Source of the DNA: Clostridiales bacterium
GTDB lineage: Bacteria > Bacillota > Clostridia > Lachnospirales > Lachnospiraceae
NCBI GenBank assembly: GCA_012512995.1
Contig: JAAZDA010000135.1
Coordinates: 1-8,224 of the forward strand
Direction of reading: 5' to 3'
DNA length: 8,224 nucleotides
Every line of letters starts with the position of its first letter. Position 1 is the stretch's first letter. Below the pieces are notes generated by a model. The model had not been told where the DNA came from, made no database searches, and saw only the letters and a list, made by a program, of their open reading frames with translations. Positions 1 through 6,917 of this stretch are shown here, piece by piece. The position numbers and the translations under genes were made by a program.

Positions 1-87
1 GGAACTGCTCTTCAGATAACCATATACACCGGCAGCTGCGACTGTAAATACAGCCAGGCCAAATAATGTCTTGCCAAATTTGCTCAT
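1..87 (-). CDS. Small membrane-anchored protein of unknown function (N-terminus only)
   Basis: Reading the minus strand from an ATG at 87 gives 29 codons with no stop up to the window edge, beginning MSKFGKTLFGLAVFTVAAAG and continuing VYGYLKSSS. A perfect GGAGGAA ribosome binding site lies at 94-100, six bases before the ATG, so the start is secure. After a short basic N-terminus (K3, K6) there is one hydrophobic stretch, residues 7-24, which looks like a single membrane segment or uncleaved signal anchor; the rest would then lie outside the cell or in the cytoplasm depending on topology. Small proteins with this kind of start are common in Lachnospiraceae, but I cannot name a family from 29 residues. 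The gene is divergent from the TetR-type regulator at 263 and shares its 175-nt intergenic region, so it is a possible target of that regulator (inference). Confidence 0.75.
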   Translation of the reverse strand, partial: MSKFGKTLFGLAVFTVAAAGVYGYLKSSS

Positions 88-195
88 GTATTGTTCCTCC
101 TGAAAACTCTTATCATTTTATGAAATTCTACCTCAATTCACAGCATAAATAAAGAAACATATGTAGATTTTATTACCTGTAAAGAAGTTTAAGGC

Positions 196-210
196 TTGAA
201 AGCGCTAAAA
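196..210 (+). promoter_or_regulatory. Possible cre (CcpA) site over the -35 box
   Basis: TTGAAAGCGCTAAAA matches the Gram-positive catabolite-responsive element consensus WTGNAANCGNWNNCA at every fixed position except the penultimate C, which is A here. The site overlaps the -35 hexamer of the regulator promoter, a position where bound CcpA would repress. The match is degenerate and rests on one sequence, so this is only a candidate. Confidence 0.3.
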
Positions 211-224
211 GCCCGTGATATAGT
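196..224 (+). promoter_or_regulatory. Promoter of the TetR-type regulator gene
   Basis: TTGAAA (196-201) and TATAGT (219-224) are separated by exactly 17 nt, and a TG dinucleotide at 216-217 sits one base before the -10, as in extended -10 promoters. Transcription would start near 231-232, about 30 nt before the ATG at 263 and just before the palindrome at 234-246. Each hexamer matches the vegetative sigma factor consensus in five of six (TTGAAA) or four to five of six (TATAGT) positions. Confidence 0.7.
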
Positions 225-248
225 AACTTTTAAGACCAATTTGGTCAA
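220..248 (-). promoter_or_regulatory. Possible divergent promoter for the left-edge gene
   Basis: On the minus strand TTGACC (248-243) is followed after 17 nt by TACTAT (225-220). The -35 box is formed by one arm of the palindrome at 234-246. If real, it would give the small membrane protein gene a leader of about 125 nt and place both divergent promoters under one operator. The -10 matches only four of six consensus bases, so confidence is limited. Confidence 0.3.
234..246. promoter_or_regulatory. Palindromic operator, probably for the adjacent TetR-type regulator
   Basis: GACCAA-T-TTGGTC is a perfect 6+1+6 inverted repeat. It begins two or three bases after the predicted transcription start and ends 16 nt before the start codon of the regulator gene. 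TetR-family dimers bind short palindromes of this sort and commonly repress their own genes from this position. The palindrome is seen directly; the assignment to this protein is inference from position. Confidence 0.6.
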
Positions 249-262
249 CGGAGCTTCAACTG

Positions 263-868
263 ATGAACGAAAAGTTCTATGATCTCAAAAAAGAAAAACA
301 GGATCGAATGATAAACGGTGATTTGAAGGTATTTGCCCTCAATGGCTATAAGCATGCGAGCACAGATGATATTATCGTCGAGGCCAGGATCAGCAAAGGT
401 CTTCTTTTCCATTACTTTGAAAGCAAGATCGGTCTATATGAGTTCCTGTTTGACTATGCGTCCCGTTTTGCCGTAGTTCAGCTCAAATCAGGTGTCAGGA
501 AAGACGAAAAGGACTATTTTGAAATACAGAGCCAGATAGCTTCCGCTGAAGCAGACCTGGAAGGTCAGTATCCGTATATCACAATGTTCCTTGACTCAGT
601 GGCTCGCGAAACAAGTGAAGAAGCACTCACAGCTATTTCATCTTCACGATCAATGGTCGACGAATGCTATTCAGCACTGCTCAGTCAGGCTGATCTCTCA
701 GCGTTTGCATCTGCAGACGATTCCGATAAAATGACTCAGATCATTTCTTACACAAAACAGGGGCTCCTCAGGGCTCATCTTGAAGACGAAGCCTTTGACC
801 CCAAAGATCTTCTCTCCGAGATCAACAACGTTCTGCATTTTCTGAAAAGCCTCACAATCTCCAGGTAA
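263..868 (+). CDS. TetR/AcrR family transcriptional regulator
   Basis: This 201-residue protein has the standard TetR-family size and layout. The N-terminal DNA-binding domain spans about residues 12-60: a first helix with the FALNGY motif (24-29), then the helix-turn-helix from S33-T34-D35-D36-I37-I38 through I43-S44-K45-G46-L47-L48-F49-H50-Y51-F52, followed by K55 and L58-Y59. Residues 70-201 form the variable all-helical ligand-binding and dimerisation part, whose ligand cannot be predicted. An ACGGAG ribosome binding site at 248-253 lies nine bases before the ATG. An unusual point is R42, where the family normally has a glycine at the turn before the recognition helix (AG-SKG becomes AR-SKG). 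The gene is transcribed alone, divergent from the small membrane protein gene and convergent with the DUF6062 gene. A strong promoter and a palindrome between promoter and start suggest autorepression. Confidence 0.92.
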   Translation: MNEKFYDLKKEKQDRMINGDLKVFALNGYKHASTDDIIVEARISKGLLFHYFESKIGLYEFLFDYASRFAVVQLKSGVRKDEKDYFEIQSQIASAEADLEGQYPYITMFLDSVARETSEEALTAISSSRSMVDECYSALLSQADLSAFASADDSDKMTQIISYTKQGLLRAHLEDEAFDPKDLLSEINNVLHFLKSLTISR

Positions 869-883
869 ACCCTTGAACAGTCA

Positions 884-901
884 TTCAATCTCAGTATTGA
901 A
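884..901. terminator. Weak AU-rich hairpin between convergent genes
   Basis: TTCAAT and ATTGAA form a six-base stem around a six-base loop in the 37-nt gap between the convergent regulator and DUF6062 genes. On the plus strand it is followed by a T-rich but interrupted run. The stem is all A/T except one pair per arm, so any terminator activity would be weak. A competing TTGAA/TTCAA pairing exists at 873-888. Confidence 0.25.
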
Positions 902-905
902 AGTT

Positions 906-1730
906 CTATTTCTTCATTCTGTAAGCGCTGTCCGCAGGATAACCGCCTTTCAGCTTCTGCATCCCGCGCTGTATTGCGTCCTTTGAATTCTTCCAGTCTT
1001 TATCCGCGTTCTGATAATCGAATTTTTCTATCATCCAGTCAACGTCATCTGTCATTCTGGCAAGATTATCGTGCATCAGTTTGAATATACTATCGTAAAA
1101 ATCCTGTCTCTGGCTGTCATCAAGTTCCGTTTTTGCAGCTTCGCAGAGATCCCCGAAATGTGGCAGGCAGAAACCTTTTCCGTTTATTACCTTATTTCTG
1201 AACTCTTCATCCTTCTGCCAGAGATAAAAGAATGTCTCTATATAACGCTTCTTCGTGTCTGCAATCTGTCTGCAGACAAAACAAGTGCCTTCCCTGGCCT
1301 CTACCCAGGCTGAGACTGAATCGGTCTTCCCTGATGTCTCGTAGCTCTGCGCCGTATCAGGAGTCACAGCTGTTTCAGGCTTTCTGAATCTCGCAAATAT
1401 GGAAGGAGAAGCTTTGCCCGCCGGCTTTCCGGTGTTCTTATGTTTTGCCGTTTCCGCATCGAGCTCCGCACTTATCTTTCTTAAGTGTGTCGACAGGATC
1501 CACGCACTTCCAAGCGCATTGCCATAGTCGAACATCTGCTTGAAATGACGCCTGCAGAAGCCCTCTTCGTCAGTCATCGCGCGGATATCTTTCTCCATAT
1601 ATGAGGAGCTGTTCCCGAGCGTGAAATCCATGGCATCCTGCTCGATCTTCCGCTCAGCCCAGCAGAGCGGGCACTCATCACCTGCGTTTACCGCATCGTT
1701 AAGAGGTATAGTGTACAGCTTTTCTTTCAC
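906..1730 (-). CDS. DUF6062 family Cys/His-rich protein
   Basis: This is a 274-residue soluble protein of unknown function; I recognise the start (MKEKLYTIPLNDAVNAGDEC followed by PLC) as typical of DUF6062 in Lachnospiraceae. Two similar modules are visible: C20-P-L-C23 paired with G57-F-C59-R-R-H62-F, and C150-F-V-C153 paired with G186-F-C188-L-P-H191-F. The CxxC to CxxH distances are nearly equal (35 and 34 residues between the inner Cys), so the protein looks like a tandem duplication of a CxxC...CxxH unit, possibly binding metal. A low-complexity linker rich in Lys, Pro, Ser and Thr (about 96-138) separates them. There is no signal peptide or membrane segment. The start is GTG, supported by the GGAGGA site at 1739-1744. 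It lies 40 nt downstream of glnS in the same direction and is probably the last gene of that transcript. It should not be given a transporter function without evidence. Confidence 0.85.
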   Translation of the reverse strand: MKEKLYTIPLNDAVNAGDECPLCWAERKIEQDAMDFTLGNSSSYMEKDIRAMTDEEGFCRRHFKQMFDYGNALGSAWILSTHLRKISAELDAETAKHKNTGKPAGKASPSIFARFRKPETAVTPDTAQSYETSGKTDSVSAWVEAREGTCFVCRQIADTKKRYIETFFYLWQKDEEFRNKVINGKGFCLPHFGDLCEAAKTELDDSQRQDFYDSIFKLMHDNLARMTDDVDWMIEKFDYQNADKDWKNSKDAIQRGMQKLKGGYPADSAYRMKK

Positions 1731-1738
1731 GTGAGCCG

Positions 1739-1744
1739 TCCTCC
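1739..1744 (-). promoter_or_regulatory. Ribosome binding site that decides the GTG start of the DUF6062 gene
   Basis: GGAGGA on the minus strand lies eight bases before the GTG at 1730-1728. No in-frame ATG with a comparable site is near, so the non-ATG start is well supported. Confidence 0.8.
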
Positions 1745-1770
1745 GGCCTCATGGCCATTATCATCCCGAG

Positions 1771-3435
1771 TCAGTTCTTCGGCATTACGAATGAACTCTT
1801 AAGTCCCACAGTGCGATTGAAAACTGGTTTTCCCTCAGCGGAATCCTTGCAGTCAACGCAGAAGAATCCGTTGCGTACGAACTGAAAGCGGTCAAAAGCA
1901 ACAGCTCCCTTAAGTTCCGGCTCCAAATACGCATTGCATACTGTAAGTGAATTCGGATTCAGGTTAAGTGAACCGTCATCATTATAGATACCCTTTTCTT
2001 CATCGATAATATTCTCGTATAGCCTTACCTCTGCCGGTACAGCCGTGGAAGCCTCCACCCAGTGAATAGTGCCCTTCACCTTGCGGCCATCCGGGCTGTC
2101 TCCGCCTCTTGTCTCAGGATCATAAGTCACATGAACAGCGGTCACATTGCCGTAAGCATCCTTGTCACATCCGGTGCATGTCACGTAATACGCGTTCATA
2201 AGGCGCACTTCGTTGCCGGGAAAAAGGCGGAAGTACTTTTTGGGCTGGATCTCGAAGAAATCGCCACGCTCTATCCAGAGTTCTCTGCCGAACGGAATCT
2301 GACGCGTTCCGAGTTCAGGATTTTCTTTATTGTTCTCAATAGTAAGCTGCTCTGTCTGTCCTTCAGGATAGTTATCAATTACAAGCTTAAGCGGGTCGAG
2401 AACAGCCATCATACGCTTGCACCCAGGCTTAAGATCCTCGCGGATGCAGTACTCAAGCATCGCGTAATCAGACGATGACTGAGCCTTGGATATTCCTGAC
2501 AGCTCTACGAACTTCCTTATCGACTGCGGCGTAAAGCCGCGGCGGCGAAGACCGCTTATCGAAACAAGCCTCGGATCATCCCAGCCATCGACTATGCCCT
2601 GCTCAACAAGCCTCTTTATATAGCGCTTGCCCGTAACAATATTGGTGAGATACATCTTGGCGAACTCGATCTGGCGGGGAGGATTTTCAAATTCAGCTTC
2701 CTTTACGACCCAGTCATACAGAGGGCGATGATCCTCGAACTCCAAAGTGCACAGAGAATGTGTTATGCCTTCGATTCCATCCTCAATCGGGTGTGCAAAA
2801 TCATACATCGGATAGATGCACCACTTGTCGCCTGTTCTCTGATGGCTCATGTGTGCGACTCTGTATATTATCGGATCGCGCATGTTAATATTAGGGCTCG
2901 CCATGTCGATCTTAGCGCGGAGCGTTATTTCACCGTCCGCAAACTCACCGTTCTTCATTCTCTCGAAAAGATCAAGATTCTCATCGGCAGAACGATCCCT
3001 GTTCGGGTCATCTCTCCCTGGCTCTGTGAGCGATCCGCGGTATTCTTTCATCTCCTCGGCTGTAAGCTCAGACACATATGCCTTGCCTTTTCTGATGAGT
3101 TTTACCGCTATCTCATACATCTGGTCAAAATAATCTGACGCAAAGAAAAGTCTGTCTTCCCAATCGGCGCCAAGCCATTTCACGTCTTTCTTGATTGACT
3201 CGACAAACTCGCTTTTCTCCTTGGTCGGATTTGTGTCATCGAACCTCAGATTGAACTTTCCGCCGTATTCCTGCGCGATCCCATAGCTCAGAAGAATTGC
3301 CTTCGCGTGACCTATATGCAGATAGCCATTCGGCTCCGGAGGAAAACGCGTATGTACATGATCGTACACTCTGTCCTTCAGATCCTTGTCTATTGCCTGT
3401 TCAATAAAATTTCTGCTCTCAATTCCCTCACTCAT
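1771..3435 (-). CDS. glnS: Glutaminyl-tRNA synthetase
   Basis: This cytoplasmic class I enzyme charges tRNA-Gln with glutamine using ATP. The 554-residue length fits bacterial GlnRS. Visible landmarks are the [15 protein letters not shown] signature with HIGH at 40-43, F-D-D-T-N-P at 65-70, the block around 191-238 ([38 protein letters not shown]), the GWDDPR...GLRRRGFTP block (284-303), and the C-terminal anticodon-binding beta-barrels ending in [10 protein letters not shown]. The second ATP-binding motif, usually VMSKR in GlnRS, reads V267-T-G-K-R271 here. The lysine is kept, but the Met-Ser pair is Thr-Gly. I have the impression that this variant is shared by Lachnospiraceae relatives. The ribosome binding site is weak (AGAGAG about seven bases before the ATG). 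guaB ends 49 nt upstream with no terminator between, so the two may be cotranscribed. The gene ends TGA, 40 nt before the DUF6062 start. Confidence 0.97.
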   Translation of the reverse strand: MSEGIESRNFIEQAIDKDLKDRVYDHVHTRFPPEPNGYLHIGHAKAILLSYGIAQEYGGKFNLRFDDTNPTKEKSEFVESIKKDVKWLGADWEDRLFFASDYFDQMYEIAVKLIRKGKAYVSELTAEEMKEYRGSLTEPGRDDPNRDRSADENLDLFERMKNGEFADGEITLRAKIDMASPNINMRDPIIYRVAHMSHQRTGDKWCIYPMYDFAHPIEDGIEGITHSLCTLEFEDHRPLYDWVVKEAEFENPPRQIEFAKMYLTNIVTGKRYIKRLVEQGIVDGWDDPRLVSISGLRRRGFTPQSIRKFVELSGISKAQSSSDYAMLEYCIREDLKPGCKRMMAVLDPLKLVIDNYPEGQTEQLTIENNKENPELGTRQIPFGRELWIERGDFFEIQPKKYFRLFPGNEVRLMNAYYVTCTGCDKDAYGNVTAVHVTYDPETRGGDSPDGRKVKGTIHWVEASTAVPAEVRLYENIIDEEKGIYNDDGSLNLNPNSLTVCNAYLEPELKGAVAFDRFQFVRNGFFCVDCKDSAEGKPVFNRTVGLKSSFVMPKN

Positions 3436-3484
3436 AATCTTGCTCTCTGATCCTCAAATTTTTATGTCAAAACAAATGTCTTTA

Positions 3485-5028
<1,544 letters not shown>

Positions 5029-5046
5029 TTGTTTCCGTAATTGACG

Positions 5047-5556
5047 TCAGTCACGGTAGACCTTGTGGGGCTCGGCCTGACGCATCGCATTTACCAGTTC
5101 TTCTGTTGCCTCTATCATTATCTTGCAGTCAGAGAAGAACATCACATATCTGTCATCCGGATCATTAATGACTCCGGATGTGTAATCTATCGTTTTAAGG
5201 TCCTTGTGATTGTAATTATCAAGATGGATCGATTTTATCGGAGCTGCTATCTCCATCTTCTCAAGATCGTATTTGCCGAGGCTCTTGCGATTCTCTTTAT
5301 TCATTATCTTTGCTACTCTGAGTTCCTTCTCGACATAAGAATACTCAAATTCTATATTGACATTTCTACTGACAAAAAAAGCGCCCACGCCGCAGGCCAC
5401 TCCTATTGCCAATGCGATCAGCGTGCCTATTCCCCATGTGCTTACCATACAAAGGAAAATGAATGCGACACAAAGCATAATAAGAAACACCCGCAGGAAT
5501 TTCATAAACGGGTTATCTTTCTTCGGAACAACCACTTCGAGACATCCGATATCCAT
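5047..5556 (-). CDS. DUF6106 family two-TM membrane protein
   Basis: This is a 169-residue protein of unknown function. Two hydrophobic segments, about 18-38 and 42-63, form a hairpin in the membrane; the remaining roughly 105 residues are soluble and contain the stretch V66-N-I-E-F-E-Y-S-Y74 followed by a basic patch (K84-R90) that I recognise from DUF6106 proteins of Lachnospiraceae. By the positive-inside rule the C-terminal domain is probably cytoplasmic. An AAGGAG site at 5568-5573 lies 11 bases before the ATG, rather distant but usable. A perfect TATAAT with an extended TG lies about 90 nt upstream and a strong terminator follows, so the gene appears to be a single-gene transcript. A longer open frame on the opposite strand across this region is a shadow: it has no family resemblance and shows no matching transcription signals. 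Confidence 0.82.
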   Translation of the reverse strand: MDIGCLEVVVPKKDNPFMKFLRVFLIMLCVAFIFLCMVSTWGIGTLIALAIGVACGVGAFFVSRNVNIEFEYSYVEKELRVAKIMNKENRKSLGKYDLEKMEIAAPIKSIHLDNYNHKDLKTIDYTSGVINDPDDRYVMFFSDCKIMIEATEELVNAMRQAEPHKVYRD

Positions 5557-5646
5557 CTTCTATCAGGCTCCTTCTTAATGAGTTTTGAACTGAATTTAAC
5601 TTATGGTATTACGAATCTTTGACCAATGCAAGTGATTTCAGTAATT

Positions 5647-5655
5647 ATTATATCA
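5647..5655 (-). promoter_or_regulatory. Extended -10 promoter of the DUF6106 gene
   Basis: TGATATAAT on the minus strand is a perfect TATAAT with the TGN extension. No good -35 is present at the usual distance, which is acceptable for extended -10 promoters. Transcription would start near 5640, giving a leader of about 84 nt. Confidence 0.5.
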
Positions 5656-5677
5656 GCTATAATCATGGCTTATAGCT
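5655..5677. terminator. Hairpin after the 273-residue membrane protein gene
   Basis: AGCTATAA and TTATAGCT form a perfect eight-base stem with a seven-base loop, 16 nt past the stop of the gene at 5693 and directly abutting the extended -10 of the next gene. No proper T-run follows on the minus strand, so it may be a weak terminator or a protein-binding palindrome at the DUF6106 promoter. Confidence 0.35.
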
Positions 5678-5692
5678 TGTTTTGACTGGATT

Positions 5693-6514
5693 CTATTTGT
5701 CAGGCCCTTCCCAGAAATAATTGACAATGGCGACTGACGTTTCCATGTGCTGCGATGTCGATACTATTCCTATCATGCCTGTAGTTTCTGTATAAAGCGG
5801 CATATCCTTGCTGTAAGGCGCATCGTTAAGGACAATTCCCACCGGCTCCGGATTCTCCATCTTCGACGGATCAGGCATCTTGAATGTCCCCACTTTTTCC
5901 GATGCCTCTGCTTCCTCCTGGGTCTCGCCCGTTATATCAGAGGAATCTTCTTCGCTGCTCTCGCTGAGAGCTGAGTCCTGCTCGGCGTCCACCACTGCTT
6001 CATCAACGTAGTAGAAATATGGCTCATATTTTTCTATCTCTTCATCGCTCAGCACTGTCCTGAGATCCACAAAGGCTCCGATATTAGCGTAACTCACAAA
6101 ATTGTATGCATCGCAGGCCAGAACATCGAGATTTTTGGCTGAAATATATGTGACTATTCTCTCCTGCTGGCCGATCTCAGCTGAGTCTGTCGCGCCTCCC
6201 GGAGTCAGATGTCCGCTCATATCAAGCGAAATACTGTATTCATCGAGAACAACATCAGCTTTGTCTGCAATGTCCTCTACGATCGGATCCGTATTCAATA
6301 ATGACGATTGTCCTTCAACGTTAAGCATTATCACGTTCGCCGCCTCAGGTTTTCTCGTCACTATACTGTAGACCACGCTTATAACAAGGATCAATGACAG
6401 GATTATTATTGCAACGGGCCACTTGTAGTATGACCAGAACCAGGAAACATGAGCCTTGACTCCCTTTCCCTTAAGACTCATCCGCTGTTCTCTTATTTCA
6501 TCTCTGATTGACAT
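5693..6514 (-). CDS. Membrane-anchored protein with solute-binding-like outer part
   Basis: I do not recognise a named family for this 273-residue protein. It has a basic cytoplasmic N-terminus (residues 1-31), one membrane segment (about 33-52, PVAIIILSLILVISVVYSIV) and a large outer part. The outer part contains blocks reminiscent of extracellular solute-binding proteins: N128-L-D-V-L-A-C-D135, then Y138 to L151 (FVSYANIGAFVDL), and near the C-terminus G226-I-V-L-N and T257 to W268 (METSVAIVNYFW). There is no lipobox. Residues 178-207 form an acidic Ser/Glu/Asp-rich stretch that looks like a flexible insert. A CGGAG site lies six bases before the ATG. The stop is 136 nt before the DUF6106 start, so the two are probably separate transcripts. 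Transport function is not supported; a sensing or structural role at the envelope is as likely. Confidence 0.75.
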   Translation of the reverse strand: MSIRDEIREQRMSLKGKGVKAHVSWFWSYYKWPVAIIILSLILVISVVYSIVTRKPEAANVIMLNVEGQSSLLNTDPIVEDIADKADVVLDEYSISLDMSGHLTPGGATDSAEIGQQERIVTYISAKNLDVLACDAYNFVSYANIGAFVDLRTVLSDEEIEKYEPYFYYVDEAVVDAEQDSALSESSEEDSSDITGETQEEAEASEKVGTFKMPDPSKMENPEPVGIVLNDAPYSKDMPLYTETTGMIGIVSTSQHMETSVAIVNYFWEGPDK

Positions 6515-6535
6515 TTGCTGCTCCGATCCAAATTT

Positions 6536-6563
6536 ATTATTTTCCAGATGATATAAGGGTCAA
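6536..6563 (-). promoter_or_regulatory. Promoter of the 273-residue membrane protein gene, using the repeat's TTGACC
   Basis: On the minus strand TTGACC (6563-6558) and AATAAT (6541-6536) are 16 nt apart, each matching five of six consensus bases. The predicted start is near 6529, about 15 nt before the ATG at 6514. The -35 box lies inside the left terminal repeat of the element at 6548-6769. Confidence 0.45.
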
Positions 6564-6565
6564 AA
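6548..6565 (-). repeat. Left terminal inverted repeat of the element
   Basis: ATGATATAAGGGTCAAAA on the plus strand; its reverse complement starts TTTTGACCC. It matches the right repeat (6752-6769, inverted) at 15 of 18 positions and the outer copy (6895-6912, inverted) at 14 of 18, with three further matching bases (GTA) on the inner side of the latter comparison. Confidence 0.65.
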
Positions 6566-6608
6566 GTACATTCTGCGTTTCTGCTTGCAGAAAAAGCAGA
6601 ATGTATTT
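6564..6608. repeat. Two-tier hairpin 1 inside the element
   Basis: Outer stem TACATTCTGC (6567-6576) with GCAGAATGTA (6596-6605), ten perfect pairs extendable by a G-T and two A-T pairs; internal loop G versus AA; inner arms TTTCTGC (6578-6584) and GCAGAAA (6587-6593), the innermost bases forming the loop. Confidence 0.75.
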
Positions 6609-6617
6609 GGGACCCGT

Positions 6618-6671
6618 CCCACACTCGAAAGTAGCGATTTACGCAGTAAATCAGCGGATTTCGAGTGTGGG
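6618..6671. repeat. Two-tier hairpin 2 inside the element
   Basis: Outer stem of 13 perfect pairs, CCCACACTCGAAA (6618-6630) with TTTCGAGTGTGGG (6659-6671). A 5 x 6 nt internal loop follows, then an inner stem GATTTAC (6636-6642) with GTAAATC (6646-6652) and a GCA loop. Confidence 0.78.
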
Positions 6672-6673
6672 GA

Positions 6674-6726
6674 GAATTGCGAAATCAATTTGTGAAGAAC
6701 ACAAATCAATAGAAGCGGAGCAATTC
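6674..6726. repeat. Two-tier hairpin 3 inside the element
   Basis: Outer stem GAATTGC (6674-6680) with GCAATTC (6720-6726); inner stem ATTTGTG (6688-6694) with CACAAAT (6700-6706) and an AAGAA loop. The internal loop is asymmetric (7 versus 13 nt). Confidence 0.72.
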
Positions 6727-6751
6727 GTATAGCATCATAGCCAAAATGGTG

Positions 6752-6774
6752 TTTTGACACCTACATCATGATAT
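6752..6774 (+). repeat. Right terminal repeat, copy 1 of a 23-nt direct repeat
   Basis: It starts TTTTGACACCTACATCAT and continues GATAT. It matches the copy at 6895-6917 at 21 of 23 positions in the same orientation, and is inverted relative to the left end. Its first bases also belong to a small GGTGT/ACACC hairpin (6748-6761). Confidence 0.7.
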
Positions 6775-6819
6775 ATCAATTCCCTTGTATCATTATAGCC
6801 GTACAATGCTTCAAAACAA

Positions 6820-6868
6820 ATTAAAAAAGAATAAAGCGCCGGCCATCCGGGACACGGATAGTCGGCGC
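6820..6868 (-). terminator. Rho-independent terminator of the aspartate kinase gene
   Basis: On the minus strand a 14-position stem runs from GCGCCGACTATCCG (6868-6855) to CGGATGGCCGGCGC (6849-6836) with a five-base loop, one mismatch and one G-T pair. It is followed by TTTATTCTTTTTTAA. It begins 43 nt after the stop codon and lies between the two direct copies of the terminal repeat. Confidence 0.88.
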
Positions 6869-6894
6869 CATCATATCATTAGTTACAAAGATAC

Positions 6895-6917
6895 TTTTGA
6901 CACCTGCATCATCATAT
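6895..6917 (+). repeat. Outer copy 2 of the 23-nt repeat, overlapping the aspartate kinase stop codon
   Basis: It starts TTTTGACACCTGCATCAT and continues CATAT, differing from 6752-6774 at two positions. The TGA stop of the kinase gene (6914-6912 on the minus strand) and the preceding ATA codon lie inside it. Confidence 0.7.

Larger units (their letters stand above)
6548..6769. mobile_element. MITE-like structured repeat element
   Basis: The 18-nt sequence ATGATATAAGGGTCAAAA at the left end and the reverse complement of the right end, ATGATGTAGGTGTCAAAA, match at 15 of 18 positions. Between them lie three successive two-tier hairpins (6564-6608, 6618-6671, 6674-6726) and no convincing gene. 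Small size, terminal inverted repeats, interior secondary structure and intergenic location fit a non-autonomous element or dispersed repeat. No clear target-site duplication is visible. Open frames on both strands through it lack ribosome binding sites. That it is dispersed in relatives is inference. Confidence 0.6.

Noticed and set aside
2062..3138. Plus-strand open frames (2062-2478, 2728-3138, 2849-3133) antisense to glnS
   Set aside because: glnS is certain across this region; the plus-strand frames have no recognisable domains or translation signals.
5041..5622. A 193-codon plus-strand frame covering the DUF6106 gene
   Set aside because: It is longer than the gene called, but the minus-strand protein has two clean membrane segments, family resemblance, a ribosome binding site, a promoter and a terminator. 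The plus-strand frame has none of these.
5557..5646. Possible structured leader or riboswitch before the DUF6106 gene
   Set aside because: Only short distant pairings (ACTGAA/TTCAGT, ATTAC/GTAAT) can be drawn, with no recognisable riboswitch signature.
6508..6760. Overlapping open frames on both strands (plus 6508-6732, minus 6560-6760) through the repeat element
   Set aside because: Neither has a ribosome binding site, the minus one starts at a GTG inside the terminal repeat, and both simply read through the inverted-repeat stems. They are better explained as by-products of the structured element.
6530..6790. Target-site duplication flanking the repeat element
   Set aside because: I compared the bases outside both terminal repeats and found no convincing short direct repeat; A/T-rich similarity alone is not enough.
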